The notes beneath the pieces were generated by a model. It was not told the origin of the DNA. It did not search any database and worked only from the letters and a program-made list of their open reading frames with translations. A program made the position numbers and the translations under genes. Positions 17,913 to 26,565 of a stretch of DNA of 64,000 nucleotides are shown piece after piece. The stretch lies in contig JAHBWF010000014.1 in the NCBI GenBank assembly GCA_019637105.1, positions 1-64,000 of the forward strand, given 5' to 3'. The number at the start of each line of letters is the position of its first letter. Position 1 is the first letter of the stretch. This DNA comes from Labilithrix sp. (lineage in GTDB: Bacteria > Myxococcota_A > Polyangia > Polyangiales > Polyangiaceae).

Positions 17913-19724
17913 TCAGCGCCGAGCCTCGCCGAGCACCCAGGTCGCCAGCAGATCGATCTCCGCCGGCGAGAGCTCGCCGTCGAAGCGCGGCATGCGCCGG
18001 CCCACGCCCGGCGCCGGCGCGGCCTCGCCCTCGGGATCGACCGCGCCCTCGCGGTACGTCTCCTTCGAGGCGGGGTTCGCGATCTGCGTACGCACCCACG
18101 CGTGGGACCCGTAGCCCGAGAGCTCGGGGGCGAGCCCCTGCCCGCCGTCGTCGCCCGAGCCTTCGAACAGGTGGCACGACGTGCAGCGGCTCTTCACGAT
18201 CTCCCGACCGCGCTCGACGCGCGCCGCGTCGGCGCGCAAGCTCCCGGCCGGCGGGGCGACGCCGGGGGCGTCTCCCTCGAGGGCGAGGAACGCCGCCGCC
18301 GCCTTCATGTCGTCGGCGGACATCGGCGACCACGTGTCGTCGGCGTCCGCCGGCTTCACGTCCATCGACGGCATCTCGCCCTTGTAGGGCGTCCGCCCGA
18401 AGCGCGTGTCGCCGTCGGGATCGTGGAGCATCTGGAGGATCCACGCCTCGGTCGACCAGCCGTCGAGCGCCGGCGCCGTGCGCTCCTCCTCCGAGCCGTG
18501 CCCGCCGAGCGTGTGGCACGCCGCGCAGTGCCGGTCGAAGAGCTCGGGCCCGCGGAGCTCCGGCGACCGCGCGAGCATCGCGAGCGGGCCCTCGGGGGGG
18601 ACCCCATCCATCGCGAGCCGCGCCGCGACCTCGGCGCGGACGTCGGCCTTCGCGCGCTCCTGCTGGAACGTCGCGTCGCGCGCGTCGTCGGCCCTGGCCT
18701 TGACGGTGAGACCGACGGCGCCCGCGCCCACGACGAGCAGCGGCAAGAGCGGCTTCACCCGGCCGCGGAGCGCCGTCCCGTCCCTGACGTCGAGGAGCGG
18801 GAGCGCGAAGAAGTAGACGCCCACGACCGCAGGGAGGACCACCGTGCCGACGATCTCGAGCGGGCCGTGGAAGTACTTGAGGAGCTGGAACAGGGCGAGG
18901 AAGTACCACTCGGGCCTCGCCGGGTAGTCGCTCGACGGATCCGCCGGCGCGTCGAGCGGCGCGCCGTGCTCGCAAATCGAGAGGACGAACACGACCGCGA
19001 CGACCGCGCCCACGGCGACGACGTCCTTGAAGAGCTGCTTCGGGAAGAAGGCGTCGACGCGCGACGGGTCCGCCTTCGGCGGCGGCGTCACGCCGTGGCG
19101 CCGGAAGAGCGCGACGTGCGCGGCGACGAGGCCGACGAGGAGCGCGGGCAGCACCGCCACGTGCAGCGTGTAGAAGCGCGTGAGCGTCAGGCTGCCGTAC
19201 TCCGGTCCTCCCTGGAGGAGGCGCTGGGTCGCCTCGCCGACGAGCGGGACGGTGCCCGCGATGTTGGTCGCGACGCGCGAAGCCCAGTAGCCCTTCTGAT
19301 CCCACGGCAGGAGGTAGCCGGTCAGCGCGAACCCGAGCGTGACGGCGAGGAGGCCGAGACCGAGCCACCACGTGACCTCGCGCGGCTTCTTGTACGCGCC
19401 GAAGAGGGCGACCTGCGCGAGGTGAGCGCCGAGCAGGATCACCATCGCCTGCGCGCCGAAGTGGTGGAGGCCGCGGACGAGCCAGCCGCCGGCCTGCTGG
19501 AACTGGATGAAGTGCACGCTCGCCCACGCGGTCTTCTCGCTCGGCGCGTAGCTCGTCATCAGCGCTACGCCCGTCACCGCTTGGACCATGAACGAGCCGA
19601 GCAGCGCGCTGCCGAAGACGTACGCCCACCGGGCGCCGCCCGTGATCGGCTCGTCGAGGAGGTGTGCCGCGAGCGCCTTGATCCCGGTGCGCTCGTCGAG
19701 GAGCTGGATGGCGCGGCGGATCAC
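17913..19724 (-). CDS. cytochrome b fused to a two-haem cytochrome c tail (bc-type quinol oxidoreductase)
   Basis: The first about 340 residues are a cytochrome b with the paired His of the two b haems (GLHHFGAQAMVILLGAH, and LHVAVLPALLVGLVAAH with 14 residues between His) and the quinol-site motif RPEWYFLALF. After a ninth hydrophobic helix the protein continues as two cytochrome c modules with CAACH and CTSCH, each followed by a likely Met ligand, which would sit in the periplasm. This replaces a separate cytochrome c1. The GTG start overlaps the stop of the Rieske gene by four bases, so the two are translationally coupled and form a two-gene bc complex passing electrons from quinol to an outside acceptor. 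Confidence 0.92.
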   Translation of the reverse strand: MIRRAIQLLDERTGIKALAAHLLDEPITGGARWAYVFGSALLGSFMVQAVTGVALMTSYAPSEKTAWASVHFIQFQQAGGWLVRGLHHFGAQAMVILLGAHLAQVALFGAYKKPREVTWWLGLGLLAVTLGFALTGYLLPWDQKGYWASRVATNIAGTVPLVGEATQRLLQGGPEYGSLTLTRFYTLHVAVLPALLVGLVAAHVALFRRHGVTPPPKADPSRVDAFFPKQLFKDVVAVGAVVAVVFVLSICEHGAPLDAPADPSSDYPARPEWYFLALFQLLKYFHGPLEIVGTVVLPAVVGVYFFALPLLDVRDGTALRGRVKPLLPLLVVGAGAVGLTVKARADDARDATFQQERAKADVRAEVAARLAMDGVPPEGPLAMLARSPELRGPELFDRHCAACHTLGGHGSEEERTAPALDGWSTEAWILQMLHDPDGDTRFGRTPYKGEMPSMDVKPADADDTWSPMSADDMKAAAAFLALEGDAPGVAPPAGSLRADAARVERGREIVKSRCTSCHLFEGSGDDGGQGLAPELSGYGSHAWVRTQIANPASKETYREGAVDPEGEAAPAPGVGRRMPRFDGELSPAEIDLLATWVLGEARR

Positions 19725-20302
19725 GTCTCGACCTTCTCTTCGACCCCGATCCGGAAGCGCCGGAAGTCGACCGCCACGTGGCCGTCCTCGATCTTCGTCT
19801 CGAGCGCGTCGAGATCACGCGGCGACGGCCCGCTCGTGCGCCTCCCCGCCGCGTCGAACGCCGACGTGTGACACGGGCAGGCGAAGCCACCCCCGACCTT
19901 CGCGTCCGGCGCCGCGACGGCGTTCACCGAGCAGCCGAGGTGCGGGCACACGGAGGAGAGCGCCAGCACCGCGTCGCCGCGGCGGACGAGCCAGACGCTC
20001 CCGAGCTCGACGCCGCGCTCAATCGTCCACGCGTCCTTGCGGTCGTCGACGACGGCGACGCGGCGCGGGACGCCCTCCTCGAGCTCCGTCAGCTTCACCG
20101 TGCGCACCCATCGCCCGCTCCGCTTCGTCGCCCGGAGCGGCGCGAGCGCGAGCGCGAGCGGCGGGCCCCCGGCGGCGACCGCGAGGGCGCAGGCGCCGGC
20201 GACGGTCGCGAGGGTCAACGCGCGACGCGACGTGGCGGGCGACGGCTCGGCGGCCCGCGACGACGAAGGCGGAGGAGGCTCGGATTTCGGTTCGGTGCTC
20301 AT
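19721..20302 (-). CDS. Rieske 2Fe-2S protein of the bc-type complex
   Basis: The 193-residue protein has an N-terminal membrane anchor (about residues 26-48, preceded by SRRAL like a twin-arginine signal). A Rieske domain follows, with cluster ligands in CPHLGCSV and CPCHTSAFD. The two-Cys disulfide pattern is complete. It is the first gene of the pair with cytochrome b/c and would carry electrons from quinol to the haem c part. The ATG at 20302 gives the natural start (MSTEPKSEPP); an upstream ATG at 20329 adds only nine residues. Confidence 0.92.
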   Translation of the reverse strand: MSTEPKSEPPPPSSSRAAEPSPATSRRALTLATVAGACALAVAAGGPPLALALAPLRATKRSGRWVRTVKLTELEEGVPRRVAVVDDRKDAWTIERGVELGSVWLVRRGDAVLALSSVCPHLGCSVNAVAAPDAKVGGGFACPCHTSAFDAAGRRTSGPSPRDLDALETKIEDGHVAVDFRRFRIGVEEKVET

Positions 20303-20526
20303 GGGCGGAAGGCCACGCGCATCGTACACCTCCTCTCACCCTCCGCCCGCGGCCGGCGGCTGCGACATCCGGCAACGCGGCGCGCGAGCCGTGGCCGCGC
20401 CGCCGAGGACGGGCCTCGGCGCCCGCGCGAGAGTATACTGCCCAGCACACTCGGCGCCGCCACGCGTGTCGAAGACACGCGCTGGAACGGCCGGGGTGCG
20501 GCCATCGGTCTTCGAGGAGTCCGACC

Positions 20527-21990
20527 ATGAAGCTTCTGCGCACTGCCCTCTCCGGCGCCTTCGGGCTCTCGATCGTCGTGGCGTCCGGTTGCGGCGGCGT
20601 CTTCGAGTCGATCTTCGGCGGCGGCGACGACACGCCCGCCGGCGGCGAGCCCGCCGGGCCGCTCGGCTTCGGCGGCGACGACGACGGCGGGAGCGAAAAG
20701 CCGTGCACCGGCCTCTGCCTCCGGCAGAAGCCGTGCGCGGGCGGCGCGACGACCTCTCTCAGCGGCACCGTCATGGATCCCGCGGGCAAGGTGCCGCTCT
20801 ACAACGTCCTCGTCTACGTGCCGAACGCGCCGGTCGATCCGATCAAGAACGGCGCGACCTGCGACCGATGCGGGAGCGTCTCCGGCGACCCGCTGGTGAC
20901 GGCGCTCACGGGCGTCGACGGCAAGTTCAAGCTGGACAACGTCCCGGTCGGCGCCGACGTCCCGCTCGTCGTCCAGATCGGCAAGTGGCGCCGCCAGCTC
21001 GTCGTCCCGAACGTCGCCGAGTGCGTGGACACGCCGCTCGCCGCCGAGCAGGTCCGCCTCCCGCGCCGGCAGAGCGAGGGCGACATCCCGCAGATCGCGC
21101 TGACGACCGGCGGCGCCGACGTCATGGAGTGCTGGCTCCGCAAGGTCGGCCTCGCCGACGAGGAGTTCACCGTCGGCAGCGGCAACGGCAAGGTGCACTT
21201 CTACACGGGCTCGGGGAACAACGCGACGAGCTCCTTCCAGGGCGGCGCGGCCTTCACGTCGGCGACGGACTTCTGGGGCGCGCAGGCGAACCTGATGAAG
21301 TACGACATCGTGATCCTCTCGTGCGAGGGCATCACGGCGCCGCAGACGAAGCCGCCGGCCGCGCTCGAGGCGATGAAGCAGTACGCCAACGCCGGCGGCC
21401 GCCTGTTCGCCTCGCACTGGCACCGCTACTGGTTCAGCACCGAAGCGATGAACGGCCAGAACCCCGCGGGCCCGCAGCCGAGCCCCTTCGAGCCGATGGC
21501 GACCTGGCGCGACCGAAACGGCCCGGGCGATCCCGCCTTCGGGACGATCAACGTCGGCTTCCCCAAGGGCCAGGCGATGCACTACTGGCTCGCGCAGCCC
21601 GCCGTCGGCGCGCTCTGCCCCATCCCGGGGCTCTGCAACAACGCGAACCAGAACGACAAGCTCCGCATCGACGACCCGCGTCACAACGTCGACGCGGTCG
21701 ACGACGCCAGGGCGACCTCGTGGATCACGGTCCCGAACGGCAACAACACCGCGCACGAGTACATCTCGTTCAACACGCCCATCCCGGCCCCCGAGGATCA
21801 GAAGTGCGGGCGCGTCGTCTACAGCGACCTCCACGTGACGACGGAGGACGAGCACGGCCCCTGGCCGCAAGGCTGCAAGACGGCCGATTTGACGCCGCAA
21901 GAGAAGGCGCTCGAGTTCATGCTCTTCGACCTTTCGTCCTGCATCCAGAGCGACAAGGAGCCGCCGGCTCCTCCGCCCGGCGTCAACTGA
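20527..21990 (+). CDS. large Cys-containing lipoprotein, paralogue of the protein at 61.4-64 kb
   Basis: The 487-residue protein starts with a lipoprotein signal (VVASGCGG), then a Gly/Asp-rich linker. Next is a carboxypeptidase-regulatory-like beta domain (SLSGTVMDPAGKVPLYNVLV to KWRRQLVVPNVAEC). The C-terminal half contains MECWLRKVGLADEEF, GGRLFASHWHRYW and CGRVVYSDLHV, and ends in DLTPQEKALEFMLFDLSSC. All these blocks recur in order in the protein at 61393-64000 (WRRQFSVGDVPAC, LECLFRRLGVSDSEF, GGRLFVDHW, CGRVIVNAMHV, LTAEEKALAYQLFQLTAC). The function is unknown; surface anchoring is likely. GAGGAG lies about 9 bases before the ATG. Confidence 0.85.
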   Translation: MKLLRTALSGAFGLSIVVASGCGGVFESIFGGGDDTPAGGEPAGPLGFGGDDDGGSEKPCTGLCLRQKPCAGGATTSLSGTVMDPAGKVPLYNVLVYVPNAPVDPIKNGATCDRCGSVSGDPLVTALTGVDGKFKLDNVPVGADVPLVVQIGKWRRQLVVPNVAECVDTPLAAEQVRLPRRQSEGDIPQIALTTGGADVMECWLRKVGLADEEFTVGSGNGKVHFYTGSGNNATSSFQGGAAFTSATDFWGAQANLMKYDIVILSCEGITAPQTKPPAALEAMKQYANAGGRLFASHWHRYWFSTEAMNGQNPAGPQPSPFEPMATWRDRNGPGDPAFGTINVGFPKGQAMHYWLAQPAVGALCPIPGLCNNANQNDKLRIDDPRHNVDAVDDARATSWITVPNGNNTAHEYISFNTPIPAPEDQKCGRVVYSDLHVTTEDEHGPWPQGCKTADLTPQEKALEFMLFDLSSCIQSDKEPPAPPPGVN

Positions 21991-22059
21991 CGCCGCGCGC
22001 GAGGACCGAGCGCGGACGCGCCGCGCGCGATCGCCCGCGATGCGCGCGCCTTCGAGCGA

Positions 22060-23010
22060 TCAGAGCGGGCGGCGGGCGATGTAGACGTGCGCCGCGCGCT
22101 CGAGGAGGATCACGCAGTCGTCGTCGGAGACCCAGCTCACGCCGTCGACCGTCTCGGTCGACAGCTCGGGGAGGTGCGCGGGCGAGCCGAAGGCGTCGAG
22201 CTTCGAGCCGCGGCGGGCGACCCAGACGTCGGCGAGGCCCTTGCCGCCCGGACGGTTCGAGGAGAAGTAGAGGGCCGTCTCGTCCTTGTTGAGCACGGGC
22301 TGGCTGTCGCTCGTGCCGTTCACGTGGAGGTCCGGGACCGGGCTCCCGGCGAGGAGGCCGCTCGCGCTGCCGTTCATCGCGGCGCGCATGATGATCCTGT
22401 CGACCACGGAGCCGTCCGAGACGTACTCCGCGTAGTAGGCCGTGTCGTTCGAGGCGACGACGAAGATCTGCGGCTTGCTCGCGAGCCAGAACTTCTTCGC
22501 GCCGGCGAACGGCTCGTCGAGGTCCGATCGCGAGGCGACGAAGTTCGAGTCGAGCGTCCACCAGTAGGCCTTGAGCCCGCCGGCCGCGAGCGAGAGGCCG
22601 GCGACCGCCTCGCCGACGTCCACGGTGGTCGGCGCGCTCCACGTCGCCTCGCGGCTCGGACGCGTCACGCGCCGCAGCTCCCACCGGCTCCCGGCGCTCG
22701 CGGTCCGCGTGTACTTGAGGTAGTGGAGCTCGAGCTCGCCGGGCGACATCACCGCCGAGCGGACCGTGTCGGCGGTGGGCTCGAGCGCGGGCTCGAGGTC
22801 CGGCGGCCCGAACGGCTTGGCGGGATCGCAACGCGCGGCGGACGGCGCGGGCCCGCCGTCGTCGGGAGGCCCCTCGCCGGCGCCGTCGTCGATCCCGGCC
22901 TCGCGCTCGGTGATCTCCTTCGGCGGCGGCCCGTCGGTCGCGAGACCGCTCGTCTCCTCGCACGCCGCCGCGGCGAGCAGCGCGAACGTCGCCCCGGCGA
23001 GCCACCGCAT
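22060..23010 (-). CDS. lipoprotein with beta-propeller (PD40-like) repeats
   Basis: From the ATG at 23010 the 316-residue product has a lipoprotein signal (MRWLAGATFALLAAAACEE, lipobox AAAC), a Pro/Gly/Asp-rich spacer and a domain of repeated beta-propeller blades. The clearest is SDSQPVLNKDETALYFSSNR followed by DVWVARR, the PD40/TolB-type signature. Such proteins bind partners in the periplasm or at the outer membrane; the partner is unknown. It converges with the lipoprotein gene at 20.5 kb. Confidence 0.8.
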   Translation of the reverse strand: MRWLAGATFALLAAAACEETSGLATDGPPPKEITEREAGIDDGAGEGPPDDGGPAPSAARCDPAKPFGPPDLEPALEPTADTVRSAVMSPGELELHYLKYTRTASAGSRWELRRVTRPSREATWSAPTTVDVGEAVAGLSLAAGGLKAYWWTLDSNFVASRSDLDEPFAGAKKFWLASKPQIFVVASNDTAYYAEYVSDGSVVDRIIMRAAMNGSASGLLAGSPVPDLHVNGTSDSQPVLNKDETALYFSSNRPGGKGLADVWVARRGSKLDAFGSPAHLPELSTETVDGVSWVSDDDCVILLERAAHVYIARRPL

Positions 23011-23047
23011 TCCCTCAGTATGACGCGCCCCCTCGCGCTTGTCTCCT

Positions 23048-23131
23048 CCTCCGCGGGCGCGCGGAGCCTCCGCGGCTCGACCTCCGCGGGCGCGCGGGCC
23101 TCCGCGGCTCGACCTCCGCAGGCGCGCGGAG
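23048..23131. repeat. 33-base tandem repeat, about 2.5 copies
   Basis: The unit CCTCCGCGGGCGCGCGGA plus GCCTCCGCGGCTCGA is present at 23048-23080, again at 23081-23112 (one base shorter) and in part at 23113-23131. It lies between a lipoprotein gene and the alpha/beta hydrolase gene. It is probably a slippage product in non-coding DNA; each unit also contains short inverted repeats. Confidence 0.6.
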
Positions 23132-23197
23132 CGTCCACCCACGCCCCGCGGCCGGCTCCCGCGTCGGCGCGTCGGCGGGCCCGCCCCGCCCCTCCCG

Positions 23198-24289
23198 TCA
23201 GGAGCGCGCGCGGCGGGGCGCGACGATCCCCTCGCGCTCGAGGAGCGCAGCCAGGGCACGAAAGGCGTCGGGGCGCCCGATCTGGAGCAGGTGGCCGCCG
23301 GCGATCGTGAGCATCTCGCAGCCGAAATGCCGCGCGAGGCGGGTCGCGTGGGCGAGCGGCGTGATCCGGTCGTACTCGGCCGCGACGACGAGCGCCCTCG
23401 AGTGAGGGACGCGGAGCGAGCGCGCCAGCGGGCTCACGATCCAGTTCGCGCGCTCGAGCGCGGCGTGCTGCTCGTCCGCCCGCGGTCCGTCGCCGAGGCG
23501 GCCTTGCTCGCGCGCGAAGTCCGCGATCGACGCGAGCGGGATCATCGGCACGACGAAGTCGACCTCGTCCGTCACCGTCGCCGTCAACGCCGCCGTGTAG
23601 CCGCCGAGGCTCATGCCCATCACGCCGACCTTCGGCGCGCCGCGCTCCCGGAGCCAGCGGACCAGCGTGCGGATGTCCGTCACCGCCTGCCGGAACCCCT
23701 CGTTCGTGAGCCGCGGATCCGACGACGGGAACGCGGGCGCGCCCCGGTGCGCCCCCGCGCGCCCCGCGTGGAGCGGCAGCACGGGGAGCACGACGTCGAG
23801 GCCGCGCCGGAGGAGCCACTCGATCGGCCACGCGTTCTCCTCGAACAGCCACTGCCCCCCCATGTAGCCGTGGACCGCGAGGAGCGCCGGACGCGTCGTG
23901 ACGGCGTCCGCGGCGCCGGCGAGGTAGAGGCGCGCGCGCGCGGTGCGGTTCTCGACCCGCGACAGATACCGCGCGGCGACGTCGGAGAGGAACGGCTCGA
24001 ACGCGCTCGGCCACGCCGCCTCCCAGACGCCGTGCCGCACCCGCCGGAGCGCGAGCTCGGTCCGCGGCGGCGCCGGGAAGAACCGCGACGCGTCGGCGAC
24101 GAGCGCGTCCCCCTCGTAGACGCGGTGGATCTCCGCCAGCGTGGCGATGCGCTCGTCGTGGGGCATCGCGTCCGCGCGCGCCCGCTCGTGACGACCGCGC
24201 GCCTGCATCGCCGCGACCACGGCGCGATCGACGAGGCCGGCCGTGGAGCCGACGACGCGCATGGCGTGGAGGAACCGGCTCGAGGGCAC
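23198..24289 (-). CDS. alpha/beta hydrolase
   Basis: The 363-residue protein shows the alpha/beta hydrolase order: oxyanion segment ALLAVHGYMGGQW, nucleophile elbow GMSLGGY (Ser at the centre of GxSxG), an acidic residue in VVAAEYDRITP, and a late His in IAGGHLLQIG. The long N-terminal region (about 120 residues) precedes the core and is probably a cap or membrane-associated part. The substrate cannot be read; esterase or lipase-like activity is the usual guess. It is transcribed away from the flavin monooxygenase gene, with 150 bases between. Confidence 0.85.
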   Translation of the reverse strand: MPSSRFLHAMRVVGSTAGLVDRAVVAAMQARGRHERARADAMPHDERIATLAEIHRVYEGDALVADASRFFPAPPRTELALRRVRHGVWEAAWPSAFEPFLSDVAARYLSRVENRTARARLYLAGAADAVTTRPALLAVHGYMGGQWLFEENAWPIEWLLRRGLDVVLPVLPLHAGRAGAHRGAPAFPSSDPRLTNEGFRQAVTDIRTLVRWLRERGAPKVGVMGMSLGGYTAALTATVTDEVDFVVPMIPLASIADFAREQGRLGDGPRADEQHAALERANWIVSPLARSLRVPHSRALVVAAEYDRITPLAHATRLARHFGCEMLTIAGGHLLQIGRPDAFRALAALLEREGIVAPRRARS

Positions 24290-24440
24290 GTCTCCAGCGT
24301 AGCGCCTCTTCGCGGCGCCGCCATGGGCTGCGACGCCGCGCCGTCGGGCGCTCTCGCGACGCAGACGAGCGCTCCAGCCCGACCGCGACCGTCGCGCCGA
24401 GGACGGCCCGGAGGCGCCCGCGATCGAGTAACCTGGGGCC

Positions 24441-25829
24441 GTGGTCCGCGAGCAACCGCGCCCTCCCGCTCACGTCGACCCCGCTCGCGCCGGCCCCGTC
24501 TGCCTCGTCGGCGCCGGCTCCTCGGGCATCACCGCCGCGAAGGCGCTCTTCGAGGCGAAGATCCCGTTCGACGGCTTCGAGACGAGCGATCGCGTCGGCG
24601 GCAACTGGGTCTTCGGCAACGCGAACGGCATGTCGTCCGCGTACGAGGGGCTCTACATCAACACGTCGCGCGAGCGCATGGCCTACTCGGACTTCCCGAT
24701 GCCGCGCTCGTACCCCGACTTCCCCCACCACTCGCAGATCGCGCGCTACTTCGAGGACTACGTCGATCGCTTCGGCTTCCGGGGGGCGATCCGCTTCCGG
24801 ACCACGGTGACGCACGTCGCGAAGGACCCCGGGGGACAGTGGCGCGTCCGGACCCGCCGCGCGGGCGCGAGCGAGGACGACGAGCGCACCTACCGGGCGG
24901 TGCTCGTCGCGAACGGCCACCACTGGGACCCGCTCCTCCCCGATCCGCCCTTCCCCGGCCGCTTCTCCGGCCGCGAGCTGCACGCGCACCACTACAAGTC
25001 GAAGGACGAGCTCCGCGGCAAGCGCGTCGTCGTCGTCGGCATGGGCAACAGCGCGATGGACATCGCGGTCGAGTCGTCCGAGGTCGCCGAGCGCACGTTC
25101 CTCTCCGGCCGCCGCGGCGTGCACGTGATCCCGAAGTACGCCTTCGGCCGCCCGATCGATCAGTTCTTCACGTCGGCGCGCCTGCCGTGGCGCGTGCGCC
25201 AGCGCATGGGCGAGGTGCTCCAGCGCCTCGCCGTCGGCGACATGGAGCGCTACGGCCTGCCGAAGCCGGATCACCGCCTCGGCGAGGCGCACCCGACGAT
25301 CTCCGGGCGGATCCTCGATCGCCTCACCCACGGCGCCATCACGCCGAAGCCCGACGTCGCCGAGCTCGTGGGCGATCGCGTGCGCTTCGTCGACGGCTCG
25401 GTCGAGGCCGCCGACGTCGTCGTCTACTGCACCGGCTACAAGGTGACCTTCCCCTTCTTCGATCCCTCGTTCGTGTCGGCGAAGGACAACGACCTGCCGC
25501 TCTTCATGCGCGTCTTCCACCCCGACCACGAGGGGCTCGCGTTCGTCGGCCTCCTCCAGCCGCTCGGCGCGATCATGCCGCTCGCCGAGGCGCAAGGCCG
25601 ATGGATCGCGCGCTGGCTGCTCGGCGACTACGCGCTGCCGCCGCCGGACGCGATGCGCGCGCACATGGCCGAGGAGCGGCGCCGGATGTTCGCCCGCTAC
25701 GTGAGGTCGAAGCGGCACACGATGCAGGTCGACTTCGACGACTACCTGCTCGAGCTCGAGCGTGAGCTCGAGCGAGGCGCCAAGCGCGCCGCGAAGACCG
25801 GGCGCGACGCGTCTTCGTTCTTCGGGTAA
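24441..25829 (+). CDS. flavin-containing monooxygenase
   Basis: The 462-residue protein (GTG start) has the FAD-binding GAGSSGITAAKAL (GxGxxG), FAD-contacting RVGGNWVFGN, the FMO fingerprint in the form FSGRELHAHHY (FxGxxxHxxxY), the NADP-binding VVVVGMGNSAMDIAVES, and the late DVVVYCTGYKVTFPF. All hallmark sites are intact, so it should be an active class B monooxygenase acting on a soft nucleophile (N or S) or in a Baeyer-Villiger reaction. The substrate is unknown. Aromatic prenyltransferases are sometimes found with FMOs, and one lies 7 kb downstream, but no direct link is visible. Confidence 0.9.
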   Translation: MVREQPRPPAHVDPARAGPVCLVGAGSSGITAAKALFEAKIPFDGFETSDRVGGNWVFGNANGMSSAYEGLYINTSRERMAYSDFPMPRSYPDFPHHSQIARYFEDYVDRFGFRGAIRFRTTVTHVAKDPGGQWRVRTRRAGASEDDERTYRAVLVANGHHWDPLLPDPPFPGRFSGRELHAHHYKSKDELRGKRVVVVGMGNSAMDIAVESSEVAERTFLSGRRGVHVIPKYAFGRPIDQFFTSARLPWRVRQRMGEVLQRLAVGDMERYGLPKPDHRLGEAHPTISGRILDRLTHGAITPKPDVAELVGDRVRFVDGSVEAADVVVYCTGYKVTFPFFDPSFVSAKDNDLPLFMRVFHPDHEGLAFVGLLQPLGAIMPLAEAQGRWIARWLLGDYALPPPDAMRAHMAEERRRMFARYVRSKRHTMQVDFDDYLLELERELERGAKRAAKTGRDASSFFG

Positions 25830-25880
25830 CCTGATCGTCCGCTCTCCCGCGCCAGCGGCAGCCGCGCGGTCCGCCACCTT

Positions 25881-26528
25881 ATGAGCATCGTCCGCCGTCG
25901 ACCGACCCGCCCACCTCCGCCCGCCGCCGCAGCACCGATGGTCTGGGCCTCCGAGATCGAGGCCCCCCGCGTCTCCGTCGCGTGGCTCTCACGCCCCCGC
26001 GTCGGTGAGATCGTGAGCGGCGACGCCGTCGTCGTCCGCCAGATCGGCGACGCGGTGCTCGTGGCGGTCATCGACGCCCTGGGCCACGGCCCGAAGGCCG
26101 CCGAGGTCGCCGACAGGTCGTCGGAGTTCTTCGAGAGCGTCGAGCTCACGGACGGCGCTCCGTCGCTCGTGCGCGGGTTGCACGAGCGCCTCCAGGGATC
26201 GCGCGGCGCCGCCGCGCTGATCGTCGTCGTCAGCCGCACCGGCGTCGAGGCGTGCAGCGTCGGCAACGTCGAGCTCCGCTCGGCCTCCGGCACCCTGCCC
26301 TTCGTGCTCACGCCCGGCGTCCTCGGCCTCCGCCTGCGCCATCCGAAGATCTGCTCCTCGCCCGGCTACCTCGCCGATCGCCTCGTGCTCTACTCCGACG
26401 GCATCTCGGGCCGCTTCGACCTGAAGACCCTGCGCGCGCACGCGCCGCCGGAGCTCGCGTCGCATATCTTCGCGTCGCACAGGCACGAGCACGACGACGC
26501 GACCGTCGTCGTCGTCGACGTCGCCTGA
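25881..26528 (+). CDS. RsbX-like PP2C-type phosphatase
   Basis: The 215-residue protein has a compact PP2C fold: GDAVVVRQIGDAVLVAVIDALGHG holds the metal-binding Asp and the following Gly, and DRLVLYSDGIS and HDDATVVVVDV hold the later Asp residues. It lacks the sensor domain of RsbU and has RsbX size, so it probably dephosphorylates the phospho-Ser/Thr of the RsbR/RsbS proteins encoded nearby. This would reset the switch. It is the first gene of the partner-switching array. The assignment to RsbX rather than another stand-alone PP2C rests on size and context. Confidence 0.75.
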   Translation: MSIVRRRPTRPPPPAAAAPMVWASEIEAPRVSVAWLSRPRVGEIVSGDAVVVRQIGDAVLVAVIDALGHGPKAAEVADRSSEFFESVELTDGAPSLVRGLHERLQGSRGAAALIVVVSRTGVEACSVGNVELRSASGTLPFVLTPGVLGLRLRHPKICSSPGYLADRLVLYSDGISGRFDLKTLRAHAPPELASHIFASHRHEHDDATVVVVDVA

Positions 26529-26565
26529 GCCGCGCGCCGCGATCCATCCTCGGCACGAGGCGGTC

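Noticed and set aside
18170..18190. Sigma-54-like TGGCACGACGTGCAG
   Set aside because: Wrong spacing and inside the cytochrome c coding region (it encodes the CTSCH haem site).
20299..21900. Minus-strand 533-codon open frame opposite the 20.5 kb lipoprotein
   Set aside because: No domain, and it overlaps a plus-strand gene with signal peptide, ribosome site and a paralogue.
22749..25877. Minus-strand open frame of 1,042 codons across the hydrolase and flavin monooxygenase genes
   Set aside because: Low-complexity Arg-rich translation with no motifs; both real genes in the region are well supported.
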